Shown: positions 45,094 to 54,140 of the stretch, one piece after another
Position numbering within the stretch: position 1 is the stretch's first letter
How the letters are laid out: every line of letters begins with the position of its first letter
NCBI GenBank assembly: GCA_021647245.1
Contig: JAKIVC010000023.1
Span: forward strand, 1 to 54,189
DNA from: Gammaproteobacteria bacterium
Lineage (GTDB): Bacteria > Pseudomonadota > Gammaproteobacteria > RBG-16-57-12
Direction of reading: 5' to 3'
Length of the DNA: 54,189 nt
The notes under the pieces: generated by a model
Database searches by the model: none
What the model saw: the letters and a program-made list of their open reading frames with translations, nothing else
What the model was told of the DNA's origin: nothing
Program-made: the position numbers and the translations under genes

Positions 45094-45155
45094 ATGAGGA
45101 AAAAGCAAAACCTAAGGCGTATAGCACAAAACTTAAAGAAGAAGCTGTAACGCTG
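45094..45155 (+). pseudogene. Possible IS3-type OrfA fragment before uvrC
   Basis: A short stretch translates as KPKAYSTKLKEEAVTL, the style of IS3-family OrfA N-termini (K-x-Y-S-x-K-x-K-E-E-A-V-x-L), preceded in another frame by MRKK. It is only about 60 bases and ends abruptly where uvrC begins. It may be a remnant of an insertion at the edge of the polysaccharide locus. Chance resemblance is possible. Confidence 0.3.
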
Positions 45156-45181
45156 GACAAACATCGATGCGGCAAAATCAC

Positions 45182-47020
45182 ATGGCTGATAAGTTTGATG
45201 CCCCCCATTTTCTGAAAAATATCACCAGTAAACCTGGAATTTACCGCATGCTGGATGCTGAGCAGGTGGTGATTTATGTGGGTAAGGCAAAAAATCTCAA
45301 AAAACGTCTCACCAGCTACTTTCGCAAGCGTGTGGACAACCCCAAAACACGGTTATTGGTGACACAAATTGCCAATATTGAAGTGGTCGTCACCCATACC
45401 GAAGGGGAGGCGCTGCTACTCGAAAATAATCTGATTAAAGAGCTCAAACCGCGCTATAACATTTTGCTGCGGGATGATAAGAGCTACCCCTCTATTTTTC
45501 TCTCCACCCATGATGATTTTCCTCGGCTCGGTTATCACCGGGGAGTGAAACGTGCTAAAGGGCGTTACTTTGGTCCTTATCCCAGTGCGGGGTCAGTGCG
45601 TGAGTCTTTAAATTTACTGCAGAAAATATTCCCAGTGCGTCAATGTGAAGATACATTTTATCGCAGCCGTACCCGTCCCTGCCTGCAGTACCAGATTAAA
45701 CGCTGTACCGCGCCGTGTGTGGGTTTCGTAACCAAGGAGGCTTATGCAAAGGATATTAACCATGCGGTGATGTTTCTTGAAGGAAAGAATGAGCAGGTGA
45801 TAAATGATCTGGTGGCCTGTATGGAGGTCGCATCAAACAGCTTGGCATTTGAAAAAGCGGGAGATTACCGTGATCAAATTGCCAATCTTCGCCGTGTGCA
45901 GGAGAAGCAGTATGTGAGTAATGAGGGGGGGGATCTGGATGTGGTCGCCTGTGCAGTGGAAAAGGGTCTCGCCTGTGTGCAGGTATTCTTTATTCGAGGC
46001 GGGCGTAATTTGGGAAATAAGAGTTTTTTCCCAAAACAGACCCAACATGCCACACCATCGGAGGTGCTGGGCGCTTTTTTGCCTCAATACTATCTTGCCG
46101 CTCATCACGCAAAGGGTGGAATACCAAAGCGCATTTTACTCAACCATCCACTGGATGAGATGGGTTGGTTGGCAAAGCTGCTGGGTGAGCAGGCAGGTTA
46201 TGCCGTACAGCTCTCAACCGAGGTGCGCAGTGAGCGCCGTCGCTGGTTAGAGATGGCGACCAATAATGCGCGTGTGGCACTGCGTAGCCAGATTACCAGC
46301 AAGGCTAATATGCGACAGCGCTATGAAGCACTACAAGATGCGCTGCAATTGGATGCCATTCCGCAGCGAATGGAGTGCTTTGATATTAGTCACACCATGG
46401 GGGAGGGAACGGTGGCCTCGTGTGTGGTATTTGACGGGCAGGGGCCTGTTAAGTCTGATTACCGCCGCTTTAATATTAAGGATATTACCGGCGGTGATGA
46501 TTATGCCGCGATGCGCCAAGCACTGTTGCGCCGCTACACTCGGTTAAAGAAGGGTGAAGGTGCAATGCCAGATATTCTCTTTGTTGATGGTGGTAAGGGC
46601 CAGCTGAGTCAGGCAGAAGGGGTGCTCGAAGAGCTGCAAATTAATGGTGTATTGTTGGTTGGCGTTGCCAAAGGGGTAAGCCGCAAGCCTGGAGAAGAGA
46701 GCCTTTTCTTGTCCGCATCATCCAGCCCCTTTATACTGGCGGCCGATTCACCCGCTTTGCATTTGATTCAACAGATTCGTGATGAGGCTCACCGTTTTGC
46801 CATCACCGGCCACCGTGCTAGACGTGCTAAAATACGTAATGTTTCACCGCTTGAAGGTATTGCGGGGCTGGGGCCAAAACGACGCCAACAGCTTTTAAAG
46901 CACTTTGGTGGTATTCAGGAGATAAAGCGTGTCGGGGTTGAAGATCTGGCTAAGTTGAGTGGTATCAGCACTGAGCTCGCACAACGCATTTATGATCAGT
47001 TTCACCAGGATGATGTATAA
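45182..47020 (+). CDS. uvrC: Excinuclease ABC subunit C
   Basis: The 612-residue nuclease makes both incisions in nucleotide-excision repair. It has the GIY-YIG domain (PGIYRMLDAEQVVIYVGKAKN, about residues 15-95), a UVR segment near 200-235, the RNase H-like 5' incision domain (MECFDISHTMGEGTVASCVVF, DILFVDGGKGQLSQAE) and C-terminal helix-hairpin-helix repeats (IAGLGPKRRQQLLKHFGG). The start MADKFDA at 45182 aligns with other UvrC starts; ATG 45167 would add five residues. It precedes pgsA by three bases, the normal order in Gammaproteobacteria. Confidence 0.96.
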   Translation: MADKFDAPHFLKNITSKPGIYRMLDAEQVVIYVGKAKNLKKRLTSYFRKRVDNPKTRLLVTQIANIEVVVTHTEGEALLLENNLIKELKPRYNILLRDDKSYPSIFLSTHDDFPRLGYHRGVKRAKGRYFGPYPSAGSVRESLNLLQKIFPVRQCEDTFYRSRTRPCLQYQIKRCTAPCVGFVTKEAYAKDINHAVMFLEGKNEQVINDLVACMEVASNSLAFEKAGDYRDQIANLRRVQEKQYVSNEGGDLDVVACAVEKGLACVQVFFIRGGRNLGNKSFFPKQTQHATPSEVLGAFLPQYYLAAHHAKGGIPKRILLNHPLDEMGWLAKLLGEQAGYAVQLSTEVRSERRRWLEMATNNARVALRSQITSKANMRQRYEALQDALQLDAIPQRMECFDISHTMGEGTVASCVVFDGQGPVKSDYRRFNIKDITGGDDYAAMRQALLRRYTRLKKGEGAMPDILFVDGGKGQLSQAEGVLEELQINGVLLVGVAKGVSRKPGEESLFLSASSSPFILAADSPALHLIQQIRDEAHRFAITGHRARRAKIRNVSPLEGIAGLGPKRRQQLLKHFGGIQEIKRVGVEDLAKLSGISTELAQRIYDQFHQDDV

Positions 47021-47023
47021 AAA

Positions 47024-47599
47024 ATGAAAGAGAAAATACCCAATATACTGACCTACGGCAGGATTTTGGCCATTCCGGTGTTGGTTATCTTCTTTTATCT
47101 ACCGGTTGAATGGTCAGCTTTTGCTGCCACCGTGGTTTTTATGGTGGCGGCTGTTACCGATTGGCTGGATGGCTATTTGGCGCGCCGTTGGAATCAAACC
47201 TCGGCATTTGGTGCTTTTCTTGACCCCGTTGCAGATAAGCTGATTGTTGCGGCTGCGCTTATTATTTTGGTGGAACGCAATCCGACCAGTGCCGATAGCA
47301 TCTTTCTGGCACTGCCTACCATTGTTATCATCGGTCGTGAAATTGCCATTTCTGCGTTACGCGAATGGATGGCCGAAATTGGCGAAAGCGCCGCTGTCGC
47401 AGTCTCGATGATTGGCAAAGTGAAAACAGCCGTACAGATGATCGCCATCACACTGTTGCTTTATCAGGCGCCGATTGTGGGCGTTTCAGCGGCGGATGCA
47501 GGGCTGGTGCTGCTCTATGTTTCAGCTATATTGACTTTCTATTCAATGGTTATCTACTTGAAAGCTGCGTGGCCAATTCTTAACAAGCACGACTCATAA
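47024..47599 (+). CDS. pgsA: CDP-diacylglycerol-glycerol-3-phosphate 3-phosphatidyltransferase
   Basis: The 191-residue inner-membrane enzyme makes phosphatidylglycerol phosphate. It has the CDP-alcohol phosphotransferase motif DGYLARRWNQTSAFGAFLDPVADK (DGx2ARx8Gx3Dx3D) and five or six hydrophobic segments. ATG 47024 is three bases after the uvrC stop. Length is normal. It is followed closely by recD. Confidence 0.95.
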   Translation: MKEKIPNILTYGRILAIPVLVIFFYLPVEWSAFAATVVFMVAAVTDWLDGYLARRWNQTSAFGAFLDPVADKLIVAAALIILVERNPTSADSIFLALPTIVIIGREIAISALREWMAEIGESAAVAVSMIGKVKTAVQMIAITLLLYQAPIVGVSAADAGLVLLYVSAILTFYSMVIYLKAAWPILNKHDS

Positions 47600-47604
47600 G
47601 GGCG

Positions 47605-49467
47605 ATGGCGACAGCAATGCAGGAACCGCACAGCATCCTGAGCCACCTTAAACAGTGCGCCAACCTGAAGTTGATTAGTGACCTGGATTATCAATTCGCC
47701 CGTTTTATTGCCGAAAAATCCCCCGATGTCAGCACAAAAGTGCTGCTGGCCGCCGCCTTACTGAGCAACCAAACCGGGCAGGGGCATCTCTGTATTGAGC
47801 TAAAAAAATTTGCTGGACAGCCGCTGTTTGGCAGTGACCGGCATCCCGAAACAGAAACACTATTAGCCCCTAAGCGTTCGGTATGGCGCAGTGCACTCCG
47901 GGGGTGCAAGCAGGTTGCTCTCCCAGGCGATCATGGGTTGATGGTGCTTGATGCCGCAGACCGGCTCTACCTCGCAAAATATTGGCACTTCGAAGCCGCT
48001 ACTGCGGCTGCGTTAAACCAACATGCCTCTCAAGTGGTTGAGGCAAACTTGTCACTTCTTAAGGCAGGCTTGCAACGACTTTTTCCGGATAGCCCAGCGT
48101 CGATTGATTGGCAGAAAATCGCGGCGGCCATTGCGGTGCTTAAACCGTTTTCAGTGATCACAGGAGGGCCTGGTACCGGCAAAACCACCACCGTGGTTAA
48201 ACTGCTGGCACTCCTGGTTGAGCAGCAAGAGGCAACCCCGCCACGTATTGCACTGGCCGCACCCACAGGAAAGGCCGCCGCTCGACTCAGTGAGTCTATC
48301 CGGGAAAAGAAGAGCCAACTACTCTGTTCAGATACCGTGCGTGAGGCGATCACCGACGAGGCGACTACCTTGCACCGCCTGCTGGGTGTCATACCGGGCA
48401 AGGTGAGCTTTCGCCATAACCGTGACAATCCACTGCACCTGGATGTGCTGGTGATCGATGAAGCGTCAATGATCGATCTACCCATGATGTCGCGCTTATT
48501 GGATGCACTTCCCCTGCACTGCCGGTTGATTCTGTTGGGTGATAAAGATCAACTGGCCTCGGTAGAGGCGGGTAGCGTGTTGGGTGATATTTGCGCGGCT
48601 GGGCTGCGTGACGGCTACTCTGTCGCAATATGTGAGCAGTTGCAGGCGCTGACCGGAAACCATCTTGTAGCGCTTAAAGAGCTTGACTCACCCTTGAATG
48701 ACGCCATTGTCTGGTTACGAAAAAGTTATCGCTTTGATGGTGCAGGTGGTATCGGAATGTTAGCGATGGCGGTAAACGCCGGAAAAGCAAAAAAAGCACT
48801 TGCCAGCTTTGATGACCTGTTTAACGATAATATCAAGTTGGAGAGTGTCACAGCCGAGCAGCTGCCACACCGGCTTGCTCAGCAGGGGGTTGCGTATTAC
48901 CGTCACTACCTTCATTGCGATAATCCTGCGGATGCACTTCAGGCTTTTAACCGCTTCCGTATTCTGTGTGCTCTGCGTGAAGGGGTGTTTGGGGTTCAGC
49001 AACTCAATCAACGGCTGGAAAAGGCGCTTAACCAGCAGCGTTTAATCGATAATCGTCAGCGCTTTTATGCCGGTCGACCGGTAATGATTACCCGCAATGA
49101 TGCTGCGCTAAAGCTCTATAATGGAGATATTGGCTTGATTTGGCCAGACAGTGACAATGGAGGCAGGTTGCGTGCCTTCTTCATGATGGCTGATGGTTCA
49201 CTGCGTAAAATTTTACCCAACCGTCTGCCGCAGCATGAAACAACGTATGTGATGACGGTACATAAGAGCCAGGGCTCCGAATTTGAGCAGATCATTTTGC
49301 TACTGCCCGATGAAGCGCTGCCGGTTATCACCCGAGAGCTACTCTATACCGGCATTACCCGTGCTAAAAAAAGGGTGGAGATCTGGTCGCACCCCTCAAT
49401 ATTTGAACGGGCCATTAATCGCCCGACTGCACGAGCCAGTGGATTGACAGAGGCGCTGAGATATTGA
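47605..49467 (+). CDS. recD: Exodeoxyribonuclease V alpha subunit (RecD)
   Basis: The 620-residue helicase has the Walker A loop GGPGTGKTTTVVKLLALL (near residue 188), the VLVIDEASMIDLPMMSRLL Walker B region, LILLGDKDQLASVEAG and the C-terminal VMTVHKSQGSEFEQIILLLP. RecD is the fast 5'-3' motor of the RecBCD recombination nuclease. The length is close to that of E. coli RecD (608). The usual partners recC and recB are not within this window, and the gene is placed after pgsA, which is not its common position. Its stop overlaps the next gene's ATG. Confidence 0.93.
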   Translation: MATAMQEPHSILSHLKQCANLKLISDLDYQFARFIAEKSPDVSTKVLLAAALLSNQTGQGHLCIELKKFAGQPLFGSDRHPETETLLAPKRSVWRSALRGCKQVALPGDHGLMVLDAADRLYLAKYWHFEAATAAALNQHASQVVEANLSLLKAGLQRLFPDSPASIDWQKIAAAIAVLKPFSVITGGPGTGKTTTVVKLLALLVEQQEATPPRIALAAPTGKAAARLSESIREKKSQLLCSDTVREAITDEATTLHRLLGVIPGKVSFRHNRDNPLHLDVLVIDEASMIDLPMMSRLLDALPLHCRLILLGDKDQLASVEAGSVLGDICAAGLRDGYSVAICEQLQALTGNHLVALKELDSPLNDAIVWLRKSYRFDGAGGIGMLAMAVNAGKAKKALASFDDLFNDNIKLESVTAEQLPHRLAQQGVAYYRHYLHCDNPADALQAFNRFRILCALREGVFGVQQLNQRLEKALNQQRLIDNRQRFYAGRPVMITRNDAALKLYNGDIGLIWPDSDNGGRLRAFFMMADGSLRKILPNRLPQHETTYVMTVHKSQGSEFEQIILLLPDEALPVITRELLYTGITRAKKRVEIWSHPSIFERAINRPTARASGLTEALRY

Positions 49468-49775
49468 TGGACAAAGAGTTTTTGATCTTTATGGTGCTGG
49501 TTGGGCTGGCTGTTTGGTTTTGGCTCGACTCCATGCGTGCTCATGAAGCTGCCGTGAAATATTGCAAAAAAGCGTGTGAAAAAGAGGGCTGGAACTATCT
49601 GGATCAAGCGGTGGTATTGAAAAAAATTTGGCCGCGACGCAATCTCCGCGGGCGAATTCAGCTGCGCCGTGAATATGCTTTTGACTACAGCACCGGTGGC
49701 GGTGACCGCCAAGAGGGGCTGGTTGTCATGCTCGGGCCAACGGTACAACAGCTCACCATGTTGAGTCGTGACTAG
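49467..49775 (+). CDS. DUF3301-type small membrane-anchored protein
   Basis: The 102-residue protein has one N-terminal hydrophobic segment (FLIFMVLVGLAVWFWLDSM) and a basic tail with AVKYCKKACEKEGWNYLDQAVVLKKIW and REYAFDYSTGGGDRQEG, matching the uncharacterised DUF3301 family common in Gammaproteobacteria. ATG 49467 overlaps the recD stop (TGATG), so translation is coupled. Its TAG stop is also the first three bases of a 28-base inverted repeat starting at 49772/49773, so the element inserted precisely at the gene end, perhaps replacing the original stop. Confidence 0.85.
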   Translation: MDKEFLIFMVLVGLAVWFWLDSMRAHEAAVKYCKKACEKEGWNYLDQAVVLKKIWPRRNLRGRIQLRREYAFDYSTGGGDRQEGLVVMLGPTVQQLTMLSRD

Positions 49776-50201
49776 TACATCAACCCTCTTATATTGCCTG
49801 GTCAGTTGATCTGTCAGTACCCATGATAAGGCGCGCTTCGCAGGGAATGGTTATTCCCTTTACAAGAAACGCAACGCCGCCATGGGTACTGACAGACCCA
49901 CCTTGCGGGCGTTTCTGTGGCACTCCGCCTCGGCGTTATAGCGCTTGTCAAGGAAATAACCATTACCCGCGAGCTATGCCTTGATGCGAAATGCCACAGA
50001 ATCGCTGACTAGGAGGCTGTCGGACTTAGGGTGAATCTACTGCGGAAAAGCCATTCAGGCCCATTTCTTCGATCATTTTCGTTGAATATGCTCAATATTC
50101 GCCTCAAACGATCAAAAAAATGGACTCAAAATGGCTTTCCCTCGCTACGATCACCTAAGCCCGACAGCCTCCTAGGCAATATAAGAGGGTTGATGTACTA
50201 G
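49772..50201. mobile_element. Composite non-coding element with 28-base perfect inverted ends
   Basis: The ends ctagtacatcaaccctctta (49772 onward, 28 bases to 49799) and its exact reverse complement (50174-50201) bound 430 bases without a gene. Inside are further perfect or near-perfect inverted repeats: 49810-49825 with 49881-49896 (16 bases), 49913-49922 with 49992-50001 (10 bases), and 50011-50030 with 50154-50173 (19 of 20). In addition 49841-49878 and 49931-49968 are related in opposite orientation. This looks like nested MITE-like elements. TA at the ends suggests a TA target. Confidence 0.75.
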
Positions 50202-50328
50202 GGTTGTTCCACGGGAAATATTCCCTGTTTTACCCGGGTTCGTAAAATAGAGGGGATAAAGAGGTACTTTGAGTGTGTGATTCATTGTAATCTATTGAAT
50301 TATTGGATAACTACACAAGATTTTTTAC
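49776..50328. other. Long gene-free interval before surE
   Basis: No gene is seen in these 553 bases. The first 426 are the composite inverted-repeat element. The remaining 127 before the surE GTG hold only small hairpins (gggaaatattccc near 50214 and ttttac-ccgggttc-gtaaaa near 50230) and an AT-rich stretch that could contain the surE promoter; I see no convincing boxes. Confidence 0.5.
50011..50173. mobile_element. Inner palindromic MITE-like element (aggaggctgtcgg family)
   Basis: The ends aggaggctgtcggacttagg (50011-50030) and cctaagcccgacagcctcct (50154-50173) are inverted with one mismatch, and the flanking ct/ag extends the pairing. The interior is also palindromic (gaaaagccatt with aatggctttcc; gaatat-gctca-atattc at the centre). 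A deleted relative lies at 18576-18637. It has no coding capacity. Confidence 0.75.
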
Positions 50329-51087
50329 GTGAAAATATTATTGAGTAATGATGACGGGTACCTTGCCCCGGGGATTAGAGCGCTGGCGCAATCATTGGCT
50401 GAAATCGCACAGGTGTGCGTGGTGGCACCTGACCGCGATCGGAGTGGTGCGAGTAATTCGTTGACACTGGACCGGCCGTTGCGGGTGACAGAGGTGGATA
50501 GTAACTGCTTTTGTGTTGATGGCACCCCCACTGATTGTGTTCATTTAGCGGTTACCGGGTTGCTTGATTATGAGCCGGATATTGTGCTCTCGGGTGTCAA
50601 TGCCGGTGCCAATATGGGGGATGATACACTCTATTCCGGCACCGTTGCGGCGGCGATGGAGGGGCGTTTTCTAGGCTTGCCTGCCATAGCGGTCTCGCTG
50701 GTGGGGAAGTACCCATACCAGCACTTTTCGACTGCTTGTCAAGTGGTGGTGAAACTGTTGAAACAGCTCGAATTGACCGATTTGCCCGCCAATACCATTT
50801 TAAATATTAATGTGCCAGACCTGCCCATGGATCAACTGGCAGGGGTTAAGGTGACACGTTTAGGCCAGCGCCACCGTGCCGAACCGGTGGTTAAGTCGGA
50901 GGATCCTCGTGGCCGTGCTATCTACTGGGTTGGCCCTGCCGGGCCTGAACAGGATGCTGGGCCGGGAACCGATTTTGATGCGTTGAAAAACGGCTATGTG
51001 TCATTAACGCCGCTGCATGTGGATCTTACTCAGCACGGTGTACTGGATGAGCTGCGCTCGCGGGTGGGAAGTTTGGCGTGGTCATGA
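50329..51087 (+). CDS. surE: 5'/3'-nucleotidase SurE
   Basis: The 252-residue enzyme opens [22 protein letters not shown] with the metal-binding aspartate pair (NDD), then [18 protein letters not shown], and [30 protein letters not shown]. SurE dephosphorylates nucleotides, part of the stationary-phase survival set. GTG 50329 fits the family start ([10 protein letters not shown]). It begins the classical surE-pcm-yqaA-nlpD-rpoS cluster and overlaps pcm by four bases. Confidence 0.97.
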   Translation: MKILLSNDDGYLAPGIRALAQSLAEIAQVCVVAPDRDRSGASNSLTLDRPLRVTEVDSNCFCVDGTPTDCVHLAVTGLLDYEPDIVLSGVNAGANMGDDTLYSGTVAAAMEGRFLGLPAIAVSLVGKYPYQHFSTACQVVVKLLKQLELTDLPANTILNINVPDLPMDQLAGVKVTRLGQRHRAEPVVKSEDPRGRAIYWVGPAGPEQDAGPGTDFDALKNGYVSLTPLHVDLTQHGVLDELRSRVGSLAWS

Positions 51088-51743
51088 ATCACTCACATCA
51101 GGGTATCGGCATGACCTCGCAACGTACCCGCGACCGCTTAGTTCGGCGCATTATGGAGGGTGGCGTTAAGGATCATCGGGTGTTGGAGGTGATTCGTCAG
51201 ATGCCGCGCCATATTTTTGTTGATGAAGCACTGGCCAGCCGTGCTTATGAAGATACCGCGCTTCCCATCGGTTATGGTCAAACGATCTCCCAGCCCTATG
51301 TCGTGGCGCGAATGACCGAGCTGCTGTTGCAGGGCAGTGAGATGAAGAGGGTACTGGAGGTGGGAACCGGTTGCGGCTATCAGGCGGCGGTGCTCTCCCA
51401 ACTGGTCGAACAGGTTTACAGCGTGGAACGTATTCAGCCGTTGGTGGAGATGGCACAGCGCCATCTGCGTAAATTGGCCATTCGTAATGTGCGGGTGAGC
51501 CACAGTGATGGTGCATGGGGGCTGGAGAGTCGAGCGCCGTTCGATGGTATTTTGGTGGCGGCTGCGCCGGAACAGGTGCCAGAATCACTTAAAAAGCAGC
51601 TGGCAGTGGGTGGTCGTCTGGTGATTCCGGTGGGGCCACCGGGGCGGCAAGATCTGCTGCTGATTACGCACACTGAAGAGGGATTTCAGCAACAGGTGCT
51701 GGATTATGTGAGTTTTGTTCCATTAGTAGGCGGGGTTAGTTAA
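51084..51743 (+). CDS. pcm: Protein-L-isoaspartate O-methyltransferase
   Basis: The 219-residue methyltransferase repairs isoaspartyl damage using SAM. It has [31 protein letters not shown], the SAM motif [18 protein letters not shown] (near residue 87) and [17 protein letters not shown]. The ATG at 51084 (overlapping the surE stop by four bases) is chosen over the GTG at 51078; an internal ATG at 51111 would also give a typical start. SurE and Pcm are paired in the standard cluster. Confidence 0.96.
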   Translation: MNHSHQGIGMTSQRTRDRLVRRIMEGGVKDHRVLEVIRQMPRHIFVDEALASRAYEDTALPIGYGQTISQPYVVARMTELLLQGSEMKRVLEVGTGCGYQAAVLSQLVEQVYSVERIQPLVEMAQRHLRKLAIRNVRVSHSDGAWGLESRAPFDGILVAAAPEQVPESLKKQLAVGGRLVIPVGPPGRQDLLLITHTEEGFQQQVLDYVSFVPLVGGVS

Positions 51744-52319
51744 GTGTTTTCAAGATTGTATAGTATGGCGATGAAGTGGGCAGAGCATCGTCATGCCAGC
51801 TGGGGGCTGGCGGGGCTGAGTTTTGCCGAGTCCTCTTTTTTTCCGATTCCACCGGATGTGATGCTGGCACCGATGGCGCTGGCACGTCGCCAGCGGGCGT
51901 GGTGGTTTGCACTGATTACCACGGTGGCTTCGGTAGCCGGTGGTGTGCTGGGCTATGTGATTGGAATGTTCTCTTTTGAGATGATTGAGGCGTGGTTGCA
52001 GGGCAATCAACGCTACTGGGACGGCTATCTGCTAGCACAGCAGTGGTTTGATGAATACGGTATCTGGGCTGTTCTGATTGCGGGATTTTCACCGATTCCT
52101 TACAAGGTTTTTACGATCAGTGCCGGTGTGATTGCGATGCCGCTTTTGCCCTTTATTCTCGCTTCATTGGTGGGGCGGGGAGCGCGTTTTTTTCTGGTGG
52201 CAGGTTTGATTGTGTGGGGTGGTGAGCGAATGGAGTCGGCAATAAGAAAAAATATTGATCGCATTGGCTGGGGGTTGGTTGCGCTGTTGGTGGTTGCCTA
52301 CCTGATATTCGGTCGGTAG
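51744..52319 (+). CDS. yqaA: YqaA family inner-membrane protein
   Basis: The 191-residue protein has four or five hydrophobic segments and the DedA/VTT-like signature GLAGLSFAESSFFPIPPDVMLAPMALARRQ, then FSPIPYKVFTISAGVIAMPLLPFI, with the conserved proline-rich re-entrant loops. DedA-like proteins are thought to move lipids across membranes; YqaA function is not established. GTG 51744 directly follows the pcm TAA. It is the usual third gene of this cluster. Confidence 0.93.
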   Translation: MFSRLYSMAMKWAEHRHASWGLAGLSFAESSFFPIPPDVMLAPMALARRQRAWWFALITTVASVAGGVLGYVIGMFSFEMIEAWLQGNQRYWDGYLLAQQWFDEYGIWAVLIAGFSPIPYKVFTISAGVIAMPLLPFILASLVGRGARFFLVAGLIVWGGERMESAIRKNIDRIGWGLVALLVVAYLIFGR

Positions 52320-52324
52320 GCTGA

Positions 52325-53053
52325 GTGGTGCCTCTTTATCGCTTGATGAAAAAGTGGCTTGTAATGGCTGCTTTGCTGCTGGTGCTGTCGGGCTGTGGCG
52401 GCCACGTCTACCATGTGGTAGAGCCGGGTGAAACACTCTATTCGGTGGGCTGGTTGTATGGGCACGATTACCGTGAGCTGGCGAAATGGAATGGTATTCC
52501 GCCACCTTATGGTGTGAACGTAGGGCAGCGTTTGCGAGTAATTCCTGGGGATATTGTGGTGTTTCAGCCATCGCTAAAGGCTGCCGCCTCAAAGCCGTTG
52601 CCAGCGGTTAAAGAGTCCGTGACGGCGCGGGCGTTAACCCCTCAAGTTTCTTCTAAATCTTCCGCCGATAACAGGGATATCACATGGCAGTGGCCCACGC
52701 AGGGCAAGGTGTTGCACTATTTTTCCTATTCAGCACTGAATAAGGGGATCAATATCACGGGCAAGCGGGGGCAGCCCGTGTTTGCGGCGGCCTCAGGTAA
52801 GGTTGTGTATAGTGGTACCGGGATGGTGGGGATGGGTAACTTGATTATTATCAATCACTCCACTCAATACCTGAGTGCTTACGCACATAATGATGAAAAC
52901 CGGGTCAAAGAGGGGCAGCAGGTGAAGCGGGGTGAGTTAATTGCCTCTATGGGGCGGAGCGGTGGTGCTCGCCAGGTGATGTTGCATTTTGAGATAAGGC
53001 GTGAAGGGAAACCGGTTGATCCTATGAAATTTTTGCCGAGAAAAAATAGATAG
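52325..53053 (+). CDS. nlpD: NlpD-like lipoprotein with LysM and M23 peptidase-like domains
   Basis: The 242-residue protein has a lipoprotein signal with lipobox LVLSGC (Cys near residue 24), a LysM domain ([28 protein letters not shown]) and a C-terminal LytM/M23 domain (about 120-240). The latter shows [29 protein letters not shown] and a [21 protein letters not shown] end. The usual M23 zinc residues H and D look partly replaced ([11 protein letters not shown] where the HxxxD site is expected), so it is probably an amidase activator, as NlpD is known to be for AmiC, not an active peptidase. GTG 52325 or ATG 52346 may be the start. Confidence 0.93.
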   Translation: MVPLYRLMKKWLVMAALLLVLSGCGGHVYHVVEPGETLYSVGWLYGHDYRELAKWNGIPPPYGVNVGQRLRVIPGDIVVFQPSLKAAASKPLPAVKESVTARALTPQVSSKSSADNRDITWQWPTQGKVLHYFSYSALNKGINITGKRGQPVFAAASGKVVYSGTGMVGMGNLIIINHSTQYLSAYAHNDENRVKEGQQVKRGELIASMGRSGGARQVMLHFEIRREGKPVDPMKFLPRKNR

Positions 53054-53067
53054 CAGGTGTAGAGAGT

Positions 53068-54024
53068 ATGGTGTCAGGTCGGGATAAAAAAAATAACAAT
53101 AACAAAAATCTGGATAAAAAGTCAGAGGTTATTGATAGTACAACTACGGGTGAGGTCACTTTTGAAAAAGGAGAGGTATCGGATGGTGACATGGATGCCA
53201 CACGCCTCTATTTAAATGAAATTGGTTTCTCCCCACTGTTGACGGCTCAGGAGGAGGTTCATTTTTCACGCTGGGCACAGCGAGGTGATCAAAACTGCCG
53301 CAAACGGATGATTGAGAGTAATCTTCGCTTGGTGGTCAAGATCGCACGGCGCTATTTGAACCGGGGCTTGGCTCTGCTTGATTTGATTGAGGAGGGAAAC
53401 CTGGGGCTGATCAAAGCAGTTGAGAAGTTTGACCCAGAGCGGGGGTTTCGCTTTTCAACCTACGCCACATGGTGGATTCGCCAGACCATTGAGCGGGCAA
53501 TTATGAATCAGACCCGTACCATTCGCCTGCCGATTCATGTCGTGAAAGAGATCAATGTTTATCTGCGTGCCGGGCGCCACCTGTCGCAAACACTCGATCA
53601 CGAACCCAGCGCTGAAGAGATTGCCGAGATGCTCGATAAGCCGGTAGAAGAGATTCAGCGTATGATCAGCCTGAATGAGCGGGTAACTTCAGTGGATGTG
53701 CCGATGGGGCGTGATACTGACCGTTCTATTATTGATGGCATTGCAGACGATCACGGCAATGAGCCGGATGTAAGCCTGCAACATGAAGATGTGCGTAACA
53801 GTATCGAGCACTGGTTAGGTTTGTTGAGTGAGAAACAGCGCGAGGTGTTGTCACGCCGCTTTGGCCTTAATGGCTACGATGTGTTTACCCTTGAAGAGGT
53901 GGGTGTTGAGCTGGGTGTTACCCGTGAGCGAGTGCGCCAAATTCAGTTGGAGGCGCTGAAGCGACTGCGCCAGATTATGTCTCGCGAGGGCTTCTCAATG
54001 GATGCGCTGCTGGATAGTAATTAG
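53068..54024 (+). CDS. rpoS: RNA polymerase sigma factor RpoS
   Basis: The 318-residue sigma-38 has the lysine/asparagine-rich N-terminus, [16 protein letters not shown] (region 1.2), the core-binding [41 protein letters not shown] and [16 protein letters not shown] (region 2), and the helix-turn-helix [20 protein letters not shown] of region 4. It directs stationary-phase and stress transcription. ATG 53068 follows 14 bases after nlpD. Its stop TAG (54022-54024) is also the first three bases of a 44-base inverted-repeat element, so the element lies at the end of this gene too. Confidence 0.98.
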   Translation: MVSGRDKKNNNNKNLDKKSEVIDSTTTGEVTFEKGEVSDGDMDATRLYLNEIGFSPLLTAQEEVHFSRWAQRGDQNCRKRMIESNLRLVVKIARRYLNRGLALLDLIEEGNLGLIKAVEKFDPERGFRFSTYATWWIRQTIERAIMNQTRTIRLPIHVVKEINVYLRAGRHLSQTLDHEPSAEEIAEMLDKPVEEIQRMISLNERVTSVDVPMGRDTDRSIIDGIADDHGNEPDVSLQHEDVRNSIEHWLGLLSEKQREVLSRRFGLNGYDVFTLEEVGVELGVTRERVRQIQLEALKRLRQIMSREGFSMDALLDSN

Positions 54025-54065
54025 TACATCAACTGACCCGGTAACATAAGATGGTTGATGTACTA
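54022..54065. mobile_element. Short inverted-repeat element on the rpoS stop codon
   Basis: tagtacatcaac (54022-54033) and gttgatgtacta (54054-54065) are perfect 12-base inverted ends around 20 bases. They match the ends of the large element at 49772-50201. The right arm, with ataaga and ggttgatgtacta, is clearly related to its counterpart. It may fold into a hairpin at the rpoS 3' end and act as a terminator. Confidence 0.7.
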
Positions 54066-54140
54066 GTACTCTTTCAATGTGATATTGCCTAGTGTTAAAA
54101 TTCCTTCTCATGGTTGGTCAATATCTTGTTGAGGGTGCTC

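Noticed and set aside
49772-50201. A CRISPR array
   Set aside because: Repeats are inverted and nested, not short direct repeats with regular spacers, and no cas gene is nearby.
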